9,843 nucleotides of DNA from contig JAEXZK010000127.1 of the NCBI GenBank assembly GCA_023451415.1, positions 1-9,843 on the forward strand, in the 5' to 3' direction. Source of the DNA: Bacillota bacterium. Lineage in GTDB: Bacteria; Bacillota; Clostridia; Oscillospirales; Ruminococcaceae. Positions 1-5,859 of the stretch are shown piece after piece (position 1 is the first letter of the stretch; each line of letters opens with the position of its first letter). Under the pieces are notes generated by a model, which did no database searches, was not told the origin of the DNA, and worked only from the letters and a program-made list of their open reading frames with translations. A program made the position numbers and the translations under genes.

Positions 1-1341
1 GAGGTGGGCCACACCAACATCGGCGCCGGGCGTATCGTCTACCAGGAGTTGACCCGCATCACCAAGGCCATCGCCGACGGCGATTTCTTTGAGAACGAGT
101 CCTTCCAGGCCGCTGCGGCCAACTGCAGGGCCCATGGCAGCGCCCTTCATCTGATGGGCCTGCTGTCCGACGGCGGCGTTCACAGCCATATTCAGCATCT
201 TTTTGGGCTGCTGGAGCTGGCCAAGCGGGAGGGGCTTGACAAAGTGTACGTCCACTGCTTCCTGGACGGCCGGGACGTCCCCCCCACCAGCGGCAGGGAC
301 TATGTCGCGCAGCTGCGGGACAAGATGGCCCAGCTGGGTATGGGAAAGATCGCTACCGTCATGGGCCGCTACTACGCCATGGACCGGGATAACCGTTGGG
401 AGCGGGTCTTTAAGGCCTATGACGCCATGGTGAATGGCCGGGGCACCATCGCCTCCGATCCTGTGGCGCTGGTGGAGCAGTCTTACGCCGAGGGCGTCAC
501 CGATGAATTTGTGGTGCCTGCCGTCTGCGCCCTGGACGGCCAGATAAACGCCCATGATTCCGTCATCTTCTTCAACTTCCGCCCCGACCGCGCCCGGGAG
601 ATCACCCGTTCCCTGGTGGATGAAGCTTTTGAGGGCTTTGAGCGGAAGAAGGGGATGCTGCCTCTCTGCTTTGTCTGCATGACCCAGTATGACGCGGCTA
701 TGCCCGGGGTGCTGGTGGCTTTTAAGCCCCAGTCCCTCCACAATACCTTCGGCCAGTATATTTCGGACAAGGGCCTGACCCAACTGCGCATTGCCGAAAC
801 CGAAAAGTACGCCCACGTCACCTTTTTCTTTAACGGCGGCGTGGAGACGCCCTGCAAAGGGGAGGACCGCGCCCTTATCCCTTCCCCCAAGGTGGCCACC
901 TATGACCTCAAGCCCGAAATGAGCGCTTATGAGGTCACCGGGGAAGTGCTGTCCCGTCTGGACAGCGGCAAATACGACGTCATCATCCTCAATTACGCCA
1001 ACTGCGACATGGTGGGCCATACCGGCGTCTTTGATGCCGCCGTGGCCGCTGTGGAGGCGGTGGACGCCTGCCTTGGCAAAGTGGTGGACAAGATCCTTTC
1101 CATGGGCGGCGCGGCCCTCATCACGGCTGACCATGGCAATGCCGACCAGATGTACGAGCCCGACGGTTCCCCCTTTACGGCACATACCGTGAGCCCTGTC
1201 CCCCTGGTGGCAGTGGGCCTGGAAAAAGGCACCGGCCTCCGGAGCGGCGGCCGCCTGGCCGACCTGGCCCCCACCATGCTGGATATTCTGGGGCTCCCCC
1301 AGCCTGAAGAAATGGACGGCAGGAGTCTCCTGGAGAAATAA
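1..1341 (+). CDS. gpmI: 2,3-bisphosphoglycerate-independent phosphoglycerate mutase, 5' end outside window
   Basis: Interconverts 3- and 2-phosphoglycerate in glycolysis; a cytosolic, Mn-dependent enzyme of the alkaline phosphatase superfamily. The window opens inside the gene. The first codons read E-V-G-H-T-N, the end of the family motif NSEVGH, so the catalytic serine lies just outside. About 62 residues are missing; 446 are present, which agrees with the usual ~510. Residue 61 (DGGVHSH) matches His123 and residues 91-92 (DGRDVPP) match Arg153/Asp154 of the Bacillus stearothermophilus enzyme. Further ligands visible are NFRPDRAR (192-199), DMVGH (336-340), TADHGNAD (375-382) and TAHT (393-396). 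The annotatable GTG at position 4 is an internal valine, not a start. A hairpin terminator follows the stop. No frameshift or missing key residue is seen in the part present. Confidence 0.97.
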   Translation, partial: EVGHTNIGAGRIVYQELTRITKAIADGDFFENESFQAAAANCRAHGSALHLMGLLSDGGVHSHIQHLFGLLELAKREGLDKVYVHCFLDGRDVPPTSGRDYVAQLRDKMAQLGMGKIATVMGRYYAMDRDNRWERVFKAYDAMVNGRGTIASDPVALVEQSYAEGVTDEFVVPAVCALDGQINAHDSVIFFNFRPDRAREITRSLVDEAFEGFERKKGMLPLCFVCMTQYDAAMPGVLVAFKPQSLHNTFGQYISDKGLTQLRIAETEKYAHVTFFFNGGVETPCKGEDRALIPSPKVATYDLKPEMSAYEVTGEVLSRLDSGKYDVIILNYANCDMVGHTGVFDAAVAAVEAVDACLGKVVDKILSMGGAALITADHGNADQMYEPDGSPFTAHTVSPVPLVAVGLEKGTGLRSGGRLADLAPTMLDILGLPQPEEMDGRSLLEK

Positions 1342-1363
1342 AGCAGCGCTTCAAGGAGTTTTT

Positions 1364-1395
1364 GCGGGCCTCCCATTGGAGGGGGGTCCGCTTTT
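1364..1395 (+). terminator. Rho-independent terminator after gpmI
   Basis: The GC-rich arm gcgggcctcc (1364-1373) pairs with a purine-rich arm ending in tccgc at 1391, with some G-T wobbles. A run of four T follows (1392-1395). It starts 22 nt after the gpmI stop. The promoter of the next gene lies immediately downstream, so gpmI and the small protein gene are probably separate units. Confidence 0.75.
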
Positions 1396-1426
1396 GCAAA
1401 TATTTCTTAAATTTTTGACGGCGATG

Positions 1427-1455
1427 TTGTTATTTCTCCGGTTTCGTACTATAAT
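1427..1455 (+). promoter_or_regulatory. Sigma-A type promoter for the small membrane protein gene
   Basis: A perfect -10 TATAAT (1450-1455) lies 17 nt after a weaker -35 TTGTTA (1427-1432, 4 of 6 matches). The expected transcript start is near 1462, giving a leader of about 33 nt before the ATG at 1495. Confidence 0.7.
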
Positions 1456-1494
1456 AATGCTAGGGAAATTTGCTCAAAAGTCAGGAGGTTGCAT

Positions 1495-1746
1495 ATGAAA
1501 AAAGGTACGATCATTTCCATCATCGCTCTGCTGGTATCCATTGTGGGGCTGCTGATTGCCCTTATCGCCTACTTCAAGCGCCGGAACTGCGTCCTGTGTG
1601 ATGATCTGGACGACGATTTGGTGGAATATTACGACGAAGACGAAGACTGCGGCTGCTGTGACTGCTGCGGAGCCGAAGGCGAAGACACCGCTCCTGAGGC
1701 TGTTCCCGCCGAGGAAGCCAAGAGCGACGACGAAATCTCTTTCTAA
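1495..1746 (+). CDS. Small single-pass membrane protein with acidic cysteine-rich tail
   Basis: I do not recognise a named family. The 83-residue protein has a short basic N-terminus (MKKG), one hydrophobic segment at about residues 5-27, then a KRR stop-transfer triplet (28-30), which suggests a membrane anchor with the tail in the cytoplasm. The tail is strongly acidic and carries seven cysteines: C32 and C35 as CVLC, then C52, C54, C55, C57 and C58 as a tight CGCCDCC cluster. That could bind metal, but this is inference. The ATG at 1495 is chosen because AGGAGG (1483-1488) sits 6 nt upstream; an in-frame TTG two codons earlier would overlap the ribosome binding site spacing. The gene has its own promoter and no convincing terminator before the tRNA promoter, so some transcripts may run into the tRNA gene. 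Confidence 0.8.
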   Translation: MKKGTIISIIALLVSIVGLLIALIAYFKRRNCVLCDDLDDDLVEYYDEDEDCGCCDCCGAEGEDTAPEAVPAEEAKSDDEISF

Positions 1747-1800
1747 GCGCCTGCCGGGGTGGGGGGCAAAGGTCAGCCCGCAAAAATGTAAAAAAGGGTA

Positions 1801-1829
1801 TTGCATTGCTCCCCACTCTGTGCTATAAT
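1801..1829 (+). promoter_or_regulatory. Promoter of the initiator tRNA gene
   Basis: A perfect -10 TATAAT (1824-1829) follows a weak -35 TTGCAT (1801-1806) at exactly 17 nt. Transcription should start near 1836, about 25 nt before the mature tRNA 5' end. Confidence 0.7.
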
Positions 1830-1860
1830 AATTAAGCGTCCAAAAGAGACGTTTTAATAT

Positions 1861-1937
<77 letters not shown>

Positions 1938-1942
1938 AAGAT

Positions 1943-1974
1943 AAACCCGCCAGGCAAGCCGCCTGGTGGGTTTT
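1943..1974 (+). terminator. Rho-independent terminator after tRNA-fMet
   Basis: The arm aaacccgccaggc (1943-1955) pairs with gcctggtgggttt (1961-1973), 13 bp with one G-T wobble. The loop is 5 nt and the 3' side ends in a TTTT run (1971-1974). It begins 5 nt after the tRNA CCA. Confidence 0.9.
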
Positions 1975-2121
1975 GTCTATCTCTTGATACGGTTGATGAA
2001 ATGGGGCCATGTTCAGCTTTTGTTCAACTCGGGGCCAAAAAAGGGCGCCACGATGGGGAATCGTCATGCTTTTACAATTTGAAATGCAGAACAGAGGTAT
2101 GCTATCATTTTCTAAAATATC
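1975..2121. other. Intergenic stretch with no recognised gene
   Basis: This 147-nt segment separates the tRNA terminator from the GNAT terminator. It is noticeably more AT-rich in its second half than the flanking genes. Short plus-strand reading frames start at 2001 and 2009 but run on antisense into the GNAT gene and look like no family I know. I see no credible promoter pair, RNA gene or repeat. Confidence 0.5.
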
Positions 2122-2157
2122 AAAACGGGAGCGACCCAGCCAGGCCGCTCCCGTTTT
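2122..2157 (-). terminator. Terminator of the GNAT gene, symmetric
   Basis: A perfect 12-bp inverted repeat, aaaacgggagcg (2122-2133) against cgctcccgtttt (2146-2157), with a 12-nt loop. The GNAT stop codon begins 4 nt away on the minus strand. T runs occur on both sides, so it could also stop plus-strand transcription arriving from the tRNA side. Confidence 0.88.
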
Positions 2158-2160
2158 CTG

Positions 2161-2784
2161 TTACATCAGTTGTCCGGGCAGTTTTAACTTCTTCTTGGGG
2201 GGGAACTGCGCGTCAAAGGCCTCCACTTCCGCCTCGTCCACAAAGTAACCCTCCGGGTCCTTGTAGCTGCCTGTTACGCCAGACAGGAATCCGGGCTCCA
2301 GCTCGCAGATAAGGAAATAGGGAACTTCCGCGTCACGCGGCTCGGCAAAGTAATGGATGCCTTTGGTGCTGGCCACCACAAAGCCGGACTTGCCATAAAA
2401 GTCAATGCTGCCGGTGATGGCAATGGCGCCCGCCCCCAGCTTTTTGGCGGCCTCCATGGAATAACGGAGCAGGGCGGTCCCATAGCCCTGCCGCTTATAC
2501 TCCGGCGCGATGCTGATGGGTCCGAAGGTCATGATGGGGATGGCGCGGCCGTCGTCCGCCTGGATCTCGGAGCGCATATACATCACATGGCCGATGAGCC
2601 TGCCCTCCTTCTCCATCACCAGGTCCAGCTGGGGGACAAAGGCGGGGTCACGGCGGAGGACATGCAGGACATAATGCTCCATGCACCCGGGACGGTATAC
2701 ATTCCAGAACGCTTCACGCGTCAGATTTTCCACTTCCCGGTAGTCGTCTTGGGTTTCCGGACGGATGATATAGTCATGTTCCAT
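2161..2784 (-). CDS. GNAT family N-acetyltransferase (YhbS-like)
   Basis: A 207-residue cytosolic acetyltransferase predicted to move an acetyl group from acetyl-CoA to an amine; the substrate is unknown. The acetyl-CoA pyrophosphate loop is seen in motif A at about residues 89-103 (PISIAPEYKRQGYGTA, matching xxxGxG). The late GNAT element FYGKSGF sits at 129-135. An extra C-terminal part (about 150-207) ends in a lysine-rich PPKKKLKLP segment, resembling the YhbS/COG3153 group. The ATG at 2784 is chosen because AAGGAGG lies 8 nt upstream. The frame stays open upstream to about 2931, but that stretch looks like a structured leader rather than a domain. The gene is monocistronic, with its own promoter and terminator, and diverges from the DUF5655 gene. 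Confidence 0.9.
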   Translation of the reverse strand: MEHDYIIRPETQDDYREVENLTREAFWNVYRPGCMEHYVLHVLRRDPAFVPQLDLVMEKEGRLIGHVMYMRSEIQADDGRAIPIMTFGPISIAPEYKRQGYGTALLRYSMEAAKKLGAGAIAITGSIDFYGKSGFVVASTKGIHYFAEPRDAEVPYFLICELEPGFLSGVTGSYKDPEGYFVDEAEVEAFDAQFPPKKKLKLPGQLM

Positions 2785-2942
2785 TGGGTTTTCCTCCTTA
2801 AAATTGTTGGCTGTCAATCTAGGGAGGTTTGTCAGATCCTGCCAGGCAAACCTCCCGGTCAGCCGGCAATCTCCAAGGTGTTGTTTCTCAAACAGCAGTC
2901 TCCTCAAAAGTTGATGTTGACCTGACCGCACGGCCGGGCCAC
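2785..2942 (-). promoter_or_regulatory. Long, potentially structured 5' leader of the GNAT gene
   Basis: From the predicted start near 2942 the mRNA has about 158 untranslated nt. Several stems are visible. A possible closing stem pairs cggtcag with ctgaccg (plus positions 2856-2862 and 2922-2928). Inside it is a small hairpin, tgttt/aaaca, with a 3-nt loop (2882-2894). Next to it is a perfect 10-bp hairpin, gggaggtttg/caaacctccc (2822-2831 and 2847-2856), with a 15-nt loop. In the mRNA the 3' arm of this last hairpin contains CCTCC, complementary to the GGAGG of the ribosome binding site at about 2793-2798, so two alternative folds can be drawn. I recognise no known riboswitch consensus, and no T-box signature or U-run terminator is present. 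Confidence 0.45.
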
Positions 2943-2948
2943 GGGATA

Positions 2949-2977
2949 ATTATAGTCTCAGTCCCAGGGAAAAGCAA
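2949..2977 (-). promoter_or_regulatory. Promoter of the GNAT gene
   Basis: Read on the minus strand, -35 TTGCTT (2972-2977) and a perfect -10 TATAAT (2949-2954) are separated by 17 nt. This places the transcript start about 158 nt upstream of the chosen ATG, an unusually long leader for this window. Confidence 0.75.
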
Positions 2978-2978
2978 G

Positions 2979-3005
2979 GGCTGATTCAAATCCGCTTTGA
3001 CAGCC
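2979..3005. promoter_or_regulatory. Bulged palindrome between divergent promoters, candidate operator
   Basis: GGCTG (2979-2983) and TCAAA (2986-2990) are mirrored by TTTGA (2996-3000) and CAGCC (3001-3005), giving a 10-bp inverted repeat with a 2-nt insertion on the left and a 5-nt centre. It abuts the -35 of the GNAT promoter and lies about 33 nt upstream of the extended -10 of the DUF5655 gene. Binding of a dimeric regulator is inferred from position only. Confidence 0.35.
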
Positions 3006-3037
3006 GTTCCTCAGGACTTCCCCCATGGCGGCTTGCG

Positions 3038-3046
3038 TGATATACT
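3038..3046 (+). promoter_or_regulatory. Extended -10 promoter for the DUF5655 gene run
   Basis: TG-A-TATACT forms an extended -10 element (TG at 3038-3039, TATACT 3041-3046). No good -35 lies 17-18 nt upstream, which extended -10 promoters tolerate. The start would be near 3053, so the leader is very short. Confidence 0.5.
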
Positions 3047-3068
3047 GTGCATAAAAGGAGAGGATCAG

Positions 3069-3437
3069 ATGACCACCGATGAACTGATGTTTTTTAATAC
3101 TATGCCCGGGGCGCTCCCCCTGTATGAGGCCCTGCGCCAAAAACTGCTGGCAGAGTTCCCGGATGCCACCCTAAAGGCCCAGAAGAGCCAAATCACCTTC
3201 AAGGCCCGGTACGGTTTTGCCTTTGTTTCCCTGCGCCGTATGAAGGGCTGCCCGGAGGTATTCATGATCGTATCCTTCGGCCTCAGCCACCGGCTGAGCT
3301 CCCCCCGCGTGGCTGTGGCCGTGGAGCCCTACCCCAACCGCTGGACCCATCATGTCATTGTATCGGAGGAGGGCCAGCTGGATGATGAGCTGATGGGCTG
3401 GCTGCGGGAAGCCCATGACTTTGCGCTGACAAAATAA
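3069..3437 (+). CDS. DUF5655 domain-containing protein
   Basis: A 122-residue soluble protein that matches my memory of the DUF5655 family along nearly its whole length; its biochemical role is not known. Recognisable blocks are PLYEALRQKLLAEFPD (17-32), AQKSQITFKARYGFAFVSL (37-55), VSFGLSHRL (68-76) and the highly conserved VEPYPNRWTHHVIV (85-98). The C-terminal WLREAHDFA helix is at 111-119. No signal peptide or membrane segment is seen. The ATG at 3069 is preceded by AGGAG (3056-3060) with an 8-nt spacer; an in-frame TTG at 2997 lies upstream of the likely promoter and is not used here. It is first in a run of same-strand genes, 13 nt ahead of the VOC gene, so the two are very likely co-transcribed. 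Confidence 0.85.
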   Translation: MTTDELMFFNTMPGALPLYEALRQKLLAEFPDATLKAQKSQITFKARYGFAFVSLRRMKGCPEVFMIVSFGLSHRLSSPRVAVAVEPYPNRWTHHVIVSEEGQLDDELMGWLREAHDFALTK

Positions 3438-3450
3438 GGAGGACATTGCT

Positions 3451-3909
3451 ATGAAATTCAAAAATCCCCTGCTGGCGGTAACCGATATGGCCGCCTCCAT
3501 CGATTTTTACAAGCGGGTTTTGGGCCTGCGCGTCGTTATGGACTTTGGGGCCAATGTGACGCTGACCGGCGGCGTATGCCTGCAAACCCTGGAGACCTGG
3601 CGGGATTTTATCGGCGGCAGGTCCGTTTTGCTGGACGGCAACGCCGGGGAGCTCTACTTTGAGGAGGAGGATTTCGACGCTTTTGCCAAGCGTCTGGAAG
3701 GGCTTGACATCCAATATGTCCATCCGGTGAAGGAGCACCGCTGGGGGCAGCGGGTAGTGCGGTTCTACGACCCCGACCGTCACATCATCGAGGTGGGCGA
3801 AAGGATGGAGGCCGTCGTCCGCCGCTTCCTGGATGGAGGCATGACCCAGGAGCAGGTTGCACAGCGGATGGATATCCCGCTGAGGCTGGTTAAGAGCTAC
3901 ACCAAATGA
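3451..3909 (+). CDS. VOC superfamily (glyoxalase/bleomycin-resistance fold) protein
   Basis: A 152-residue protein of the vicinal oxygen chelate fold, a family covering glyoxalases, dioxygenases and antibiotic-binding proteins. Two beta-alpha-beta-beta-beta modules are seen: LLAVTDMAASIDFYKRVLGL (7-26) opens the first, and the second ends with FYDPDRHIIEVGE (105-117), which contains the usual C-terminal metal glutamate (E114). The first-strand metal histidine of glyoxalase I is replaced by a hydrophobic residue near V10, so classical glyoxalase I activity is doubtful; binding or sequestering a small molecule is possible. An extra helical tail (130-152, beginning GMTQEQVAQRM) resembles a small helix-turn-helix and recurs in clostridial members. 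AGGAGG stands 9-10 nt before the ATG. Confidence 0.85.
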   Translation: MKFKNPLLAVTDMAASIDFYKRVLGLRVVMDFGANVTLTGGVCLQTLETWRDFIGGRSVLLDGNAGELYFEEEDFDAFAKRLEGLDIQYVHPVKEHRWGQRVVRFYDPDRHIIEVGERMEAVVRRFLDGGMTQEQVAQRMDIPLRLVKSYTK

Positions 3910-3931
3910 TCCGAAAAGGAGAGCGGTTATC

Positions 3932-4369
3932 ATGGAAATTTCCGATTGTATTGCCCGTTTGACCAGCAAGGATGCGGCAGGCGCCTGCGCCTGTACGGAG
4001 CAAATCGCGGCAGAGAGCCGGGAAAGCGGCCGATGGGCGCCGTATCTCACGGACTTTGCGGCGCTGCTGAGCCACAAAAATTCCCTGGTGCGCAACCGCG
4101 CCATTTCTATCCTTGCCGCTAACGCAAGGTGGGCGGACAAGGGGCAGTTCGACCCACTGCTGGAGGAATTCCTCCGCCATGTCACCGATGAGAAGCCCAT
4201 CACCGCCCGCCAGTGCATCCACGCGCTGCCGGAGATCGGACTGGCGCAGCCGCATCTGGCGCCGCGCATCCGTCAGGTGCTGGCCCACGCCGACCTGTCC
4301 GGCTACCGGGACAGCATGCGTCCTCTCATCCTCAAGGACATCATGGATGCCCTGGAACAGCTCCCATGA
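3932..4369 (+). CDS. HEAT-repeat-like helical protein
   Basis: A 145-residue, all-helical protein without signal peptide or membrane segment. Paired helices at about 36-67, 74-104 and 108-144 look like HEAT-type repeats; the segment HKNSLVRNRAISILAANA (48-65) is the clearest, with the conserved arginine turn. Such repeats usually make protein-protein contacts; no catalytic motif is seen. Clostridial relatives are often annotated SufBD protein, but nothing here supports a role in iron-sulfur cluster assembly. The start is supported by AAAGGAGAG (3915-3923) 8 nt upstream. It follows the VOC gene by 22 nt, and its TGA overlaps the ATG of the next gene (ATGA at 4366-4369), so translation of the two is probably coupled. 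Confidence 0.75.
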   Translation: MEISDCIARLTSKDAAGACACTEQIAAESRESGRWAPYLTDFAALLSHKNSLVRNRAISILAANARWADKGQFDPLLEEFLRHVTDEKPITARQCIHALPEIGLAQPHLAPRIRQVLAHADLSGYRDSMRPLILKDIMDALEQLP

Positions 4370-4929
4370 AAAAACTTCTGCCCAATCTGCTTACATTATC
4401 CCGCTTTCCGCTGACCCTATGGCTGCTGGCCACAGAGGCTTCGGCCAAATTTCTGGCGGTGTATCTGCTTTGCTGTCTCACCGACGTGCTGGACGGGTTT
4501 GCCGCCCGGCAGCTGGGCGTCTGCTCCCGGCTGGGGGCGCAGCTGGATTCCATGGCAGACCTGGCGCTGGCGGCGGTGCTGATCTTCAAGCTGTGGCCAG
4601 TGGCCGTCCCGGGGCCTGGGTTCACCCTGTGGATCGCCGTCGTGGCCGCCTTGCGCCTGGGGGCGGCGCTGACCGCCCGGCTGCGTTTTGGGGTTTTCGG
4701 CCTTCTGCACACACGGGGCAACAAGCTTACCGGCATCCTGCTGGCCCTGTATCCGTTCCTGCTGGGGGCAGCATGGTCCCACTGGGCCCTGGCGGCCGTC
4801 CTGATTGCCGCCACCCTTTCGGCCCTGGAGGAGCTGGCGATCCAGTGGACGGCGGACACATGGGAGCCGGACCGCCCCGCCCTGTTCGGCGGCCCTATGT
4901 ATATATCGCAAAAAACATCGAGAAAGTAG
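4366..4929 (+). CDS. CDP-alcohol phosphatidyltransferase family membrane protein (PgsA-like)
   Basis: A 187-residue integral membrane enzyme predicted to move a phosphatidyl group from a CDP-linked lipid to an alcohol in phospholipid synthesis. The family signature D-x2-D-G-x2-A-R-x8-G-x3-D-x3-D is complete and correctly spaced: D40, D43, G44, A47, R48, G57, D61 and D65. The opening LLPNLLTLSRF (4-14) is typical of PgsA-like proteins. Hydrophobic stretches around 14-37, 66-80, 88-105 and 120-150 fit several membrane helices. The acceptor alcohol (glycerol phosphate, inositol, or cardiolipin-type) cannot be read from sequence; length and start resemble PgsA, yet an accessory context with a HEAT-like protein suggests a second, specialised copy. 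There is no separate ribosome binding site with good spacing, consistent with coupling through the ATGA overlap. Confidence 0.85.
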   Translation: MKKLLPNLLTLSRFPLTLWLLATEASAKFLAVYLLCCLTDVLDGFAARQLGVCSRLGAQLDSMADLALAAVLIFKLWPVAVPGPGFTLWIAVVAALRLGAALTARLRFGVFGLLHTRGNKLTGILLALYPFLLGAAWSHWALAAVLIAATLSALEELAIQWTADTWEPDRPALFGGPMYISQKTSRK

Positions 4930-4940
4930 CCCCGCTCCTT

Positions 4941-4949
4941 TGCTATGAT
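4941..4949 (+). promoter_or_regulatory. Possible extended -10 promoter for the AraC-type regulator
   Basis: TG-C-TATGAT at 4941-4949 matches an extended -10. No convincing -35 is present upstream. It lies in the 44-nt gap between the phosphatidyltransferase stop and the regulator start, and could give the regulator its own transcript in addition to readthrough. Confidence 0.35.
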
Positions 4950-4973
4950 AAGCATGCCAAGGAGGTGAAAGGA

Positions 4974-5852
4974 TTGAAGGAACAGGTTTTGGCCGTACAG
5001 CGGATGCAGGATTACATTGCGGCGCACCTTGCGGAGGAGATCACGCTGGCGGATCTGTCCCGGGAAGCGCTGCTCTCGCCCTGGTACGCCCACCGGATCT
5101 TTCGGGAGCAGACCGGCTGCTCCCCAGCCGATTATATCCGCCGCCTGAGGCTGTCCAGGTCAGCCCTGCGGCTGCGGGATGAACGTATCCGGATCATCGA
5201 CGCAGCCCTTGACTGCGGCTTTGAGAGCGTGGACGGCTACCAGCGGGCCTTTCTGCGTGAGTTTGGCTGCAATCCCAAGGAGTATGCCAAACGCCCCGTT
5301 CCCCTCTCTCTTTTTACCGCCTACGGCGTCAAATTCAGGGAATTTTTGCGTAAGGAGCGATGTGAAATGAACGGTGTCAAAAGCGTATTTATTCAGGTGG
5401 TGGAAAAGCCCGCCCGCAAGGTGATCATCAAGCGTGGCGTAAACGCTGCCGAGTATATGTCCTACTGCGACGAGGTGGGCTGCGACGTGTGGGGCGTGCT
5501 CACCAGCATGAAATCCCTCTGCGGCGAGCCGGTGTGCCTCTGGCTGCGCCCGCCCTTCCAGAAGCCCGGCACTTCCTCTTATGTGCAGGGCGTGGAGGTG
5601 GAGGATGACTGGGACGGCCCTGTTCCCCAGGGCTTCGACATCATCCGGCTGCCCGCGGCCGCCTACCTGATGTTCCAGGGCGAGCCCTTTGCCGAGGAGG
5701 ACTTCTGCCAGGCCATCCAGGCCGTGCAGGAAGCCATGGACCGCTACGACCCGTCGGTCATAGGCTATCATTGGGATGACAATAACCCCCGCATTCAGCT
5801 GGAGCCCATCGGCGCCAGGGGCTATATCGAGCTCCGCGCGGTCAAACGCTGA
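4974..5852 (+). CDS. AraC family transcriptional regulator with GyrI-like effector domain
   Basis: A 292-residue one-component regulator. The N-terminal half (about 5-107) is an AraC/XylS DNA-binding domain with two helix-turn-helix units: LADLSREALLSPWYAHRIF (25-43) and IIDAALDCGFESVDGYQRAF (74-93), followed by the usual LREFGCNPKEY. The C-terminal half (about 135-290) resembles the GyrI/BmrR small-molecule binding domain, with VVEKPARKVI (142-151) and a YIEL strand near the end. This order matches Rob and related sensors of drugs or amphipathic molecules. The start is a TTG at 4974, chosen because AAGGAGG (4959-4965) stands 8 nt upstream; the frame stays open much further back, but that part is antisense-like noise over the two preceding genes. 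It may regulate the preceding genes, which is inference from position. It converges on the AlbA_2 gene with only 7 nt between stops. Confidence 0.88.
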   Translation: MKEQVLAVQRMQDYIAAHLAEEITLADLSREALLSPWYAHRIFREQTGCSPADYIRRLRLSRSALRLRDERIRIIDAALDCGFESVDGYQRAFLREFGCNPKEYAKRPVPLSLFTAYGVKFREFLRKERCEMNGVKSVFIQVVEKPARKVIIKRGVNAAEYMSYCDEVGCDVWGVLTSMKSLCGEPVCLWLRPPFQKPGTSSYVQGVEVEDDWDGPVPQGFDIIRLPAAAYLMFQGEPFAEEDFCQAIQAVQEAMDRYDPSVIGYHWDDNNPRIQLEPIGARGYIELRAVKR

Positions 5853-5859
5853 CAAACGC

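Noticed and set aside
1415..1420. TTGACG as -35 for the small membrane protein gene
   Set aside because: It is a good hexamer but lies 29 nt from the TATAAT; TTGTTA at 1427 has the correct 17-nt spacing.
2001..2312. Small plus-strand frames at 2001 and 2009
   Set aside because: No ribosome binding site with good spacing, they cross the GNAT terminator and run antisense into the GNAT gene, and their products resemble nothing known.
2785..2931. N-terminal extension of the GNAT protein from a GTG at 2931
   Set aside because: The frame is open, but the ribosome binding site before the ATG at 2784 is strong, the extension has no GNAT similarity, and the DNA is better explained as a structured leader. 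Homologue alignment would settle it.
2785..2942. T-box or other named riboswitch in the GNAT leader
   Set aside because: I found no T-box consensus, no U-run terminator and no motif of a riboswitch class I can recall; only a generic structured leader is supported.
3355..4269. 304-residue open frame on the minus strand
   Set aside because: Antisense to the VOC, HEAT-like and DUF5655 genes, without ribosome binding site or recognisable domain; expected from GC-rich third codon positions.
4113..4973. Long open frame upstream of and in frame with the AraC-type regulator, giving a possible 579-residue protein
   Set aside because: It overlaps the HEAT-like and phosphatidyltransferase genes in another frame, its translation is rich in Gly, Ala, Arg and Pro without a domain, and a strong ribosome binding site marks the TTG at 4974.
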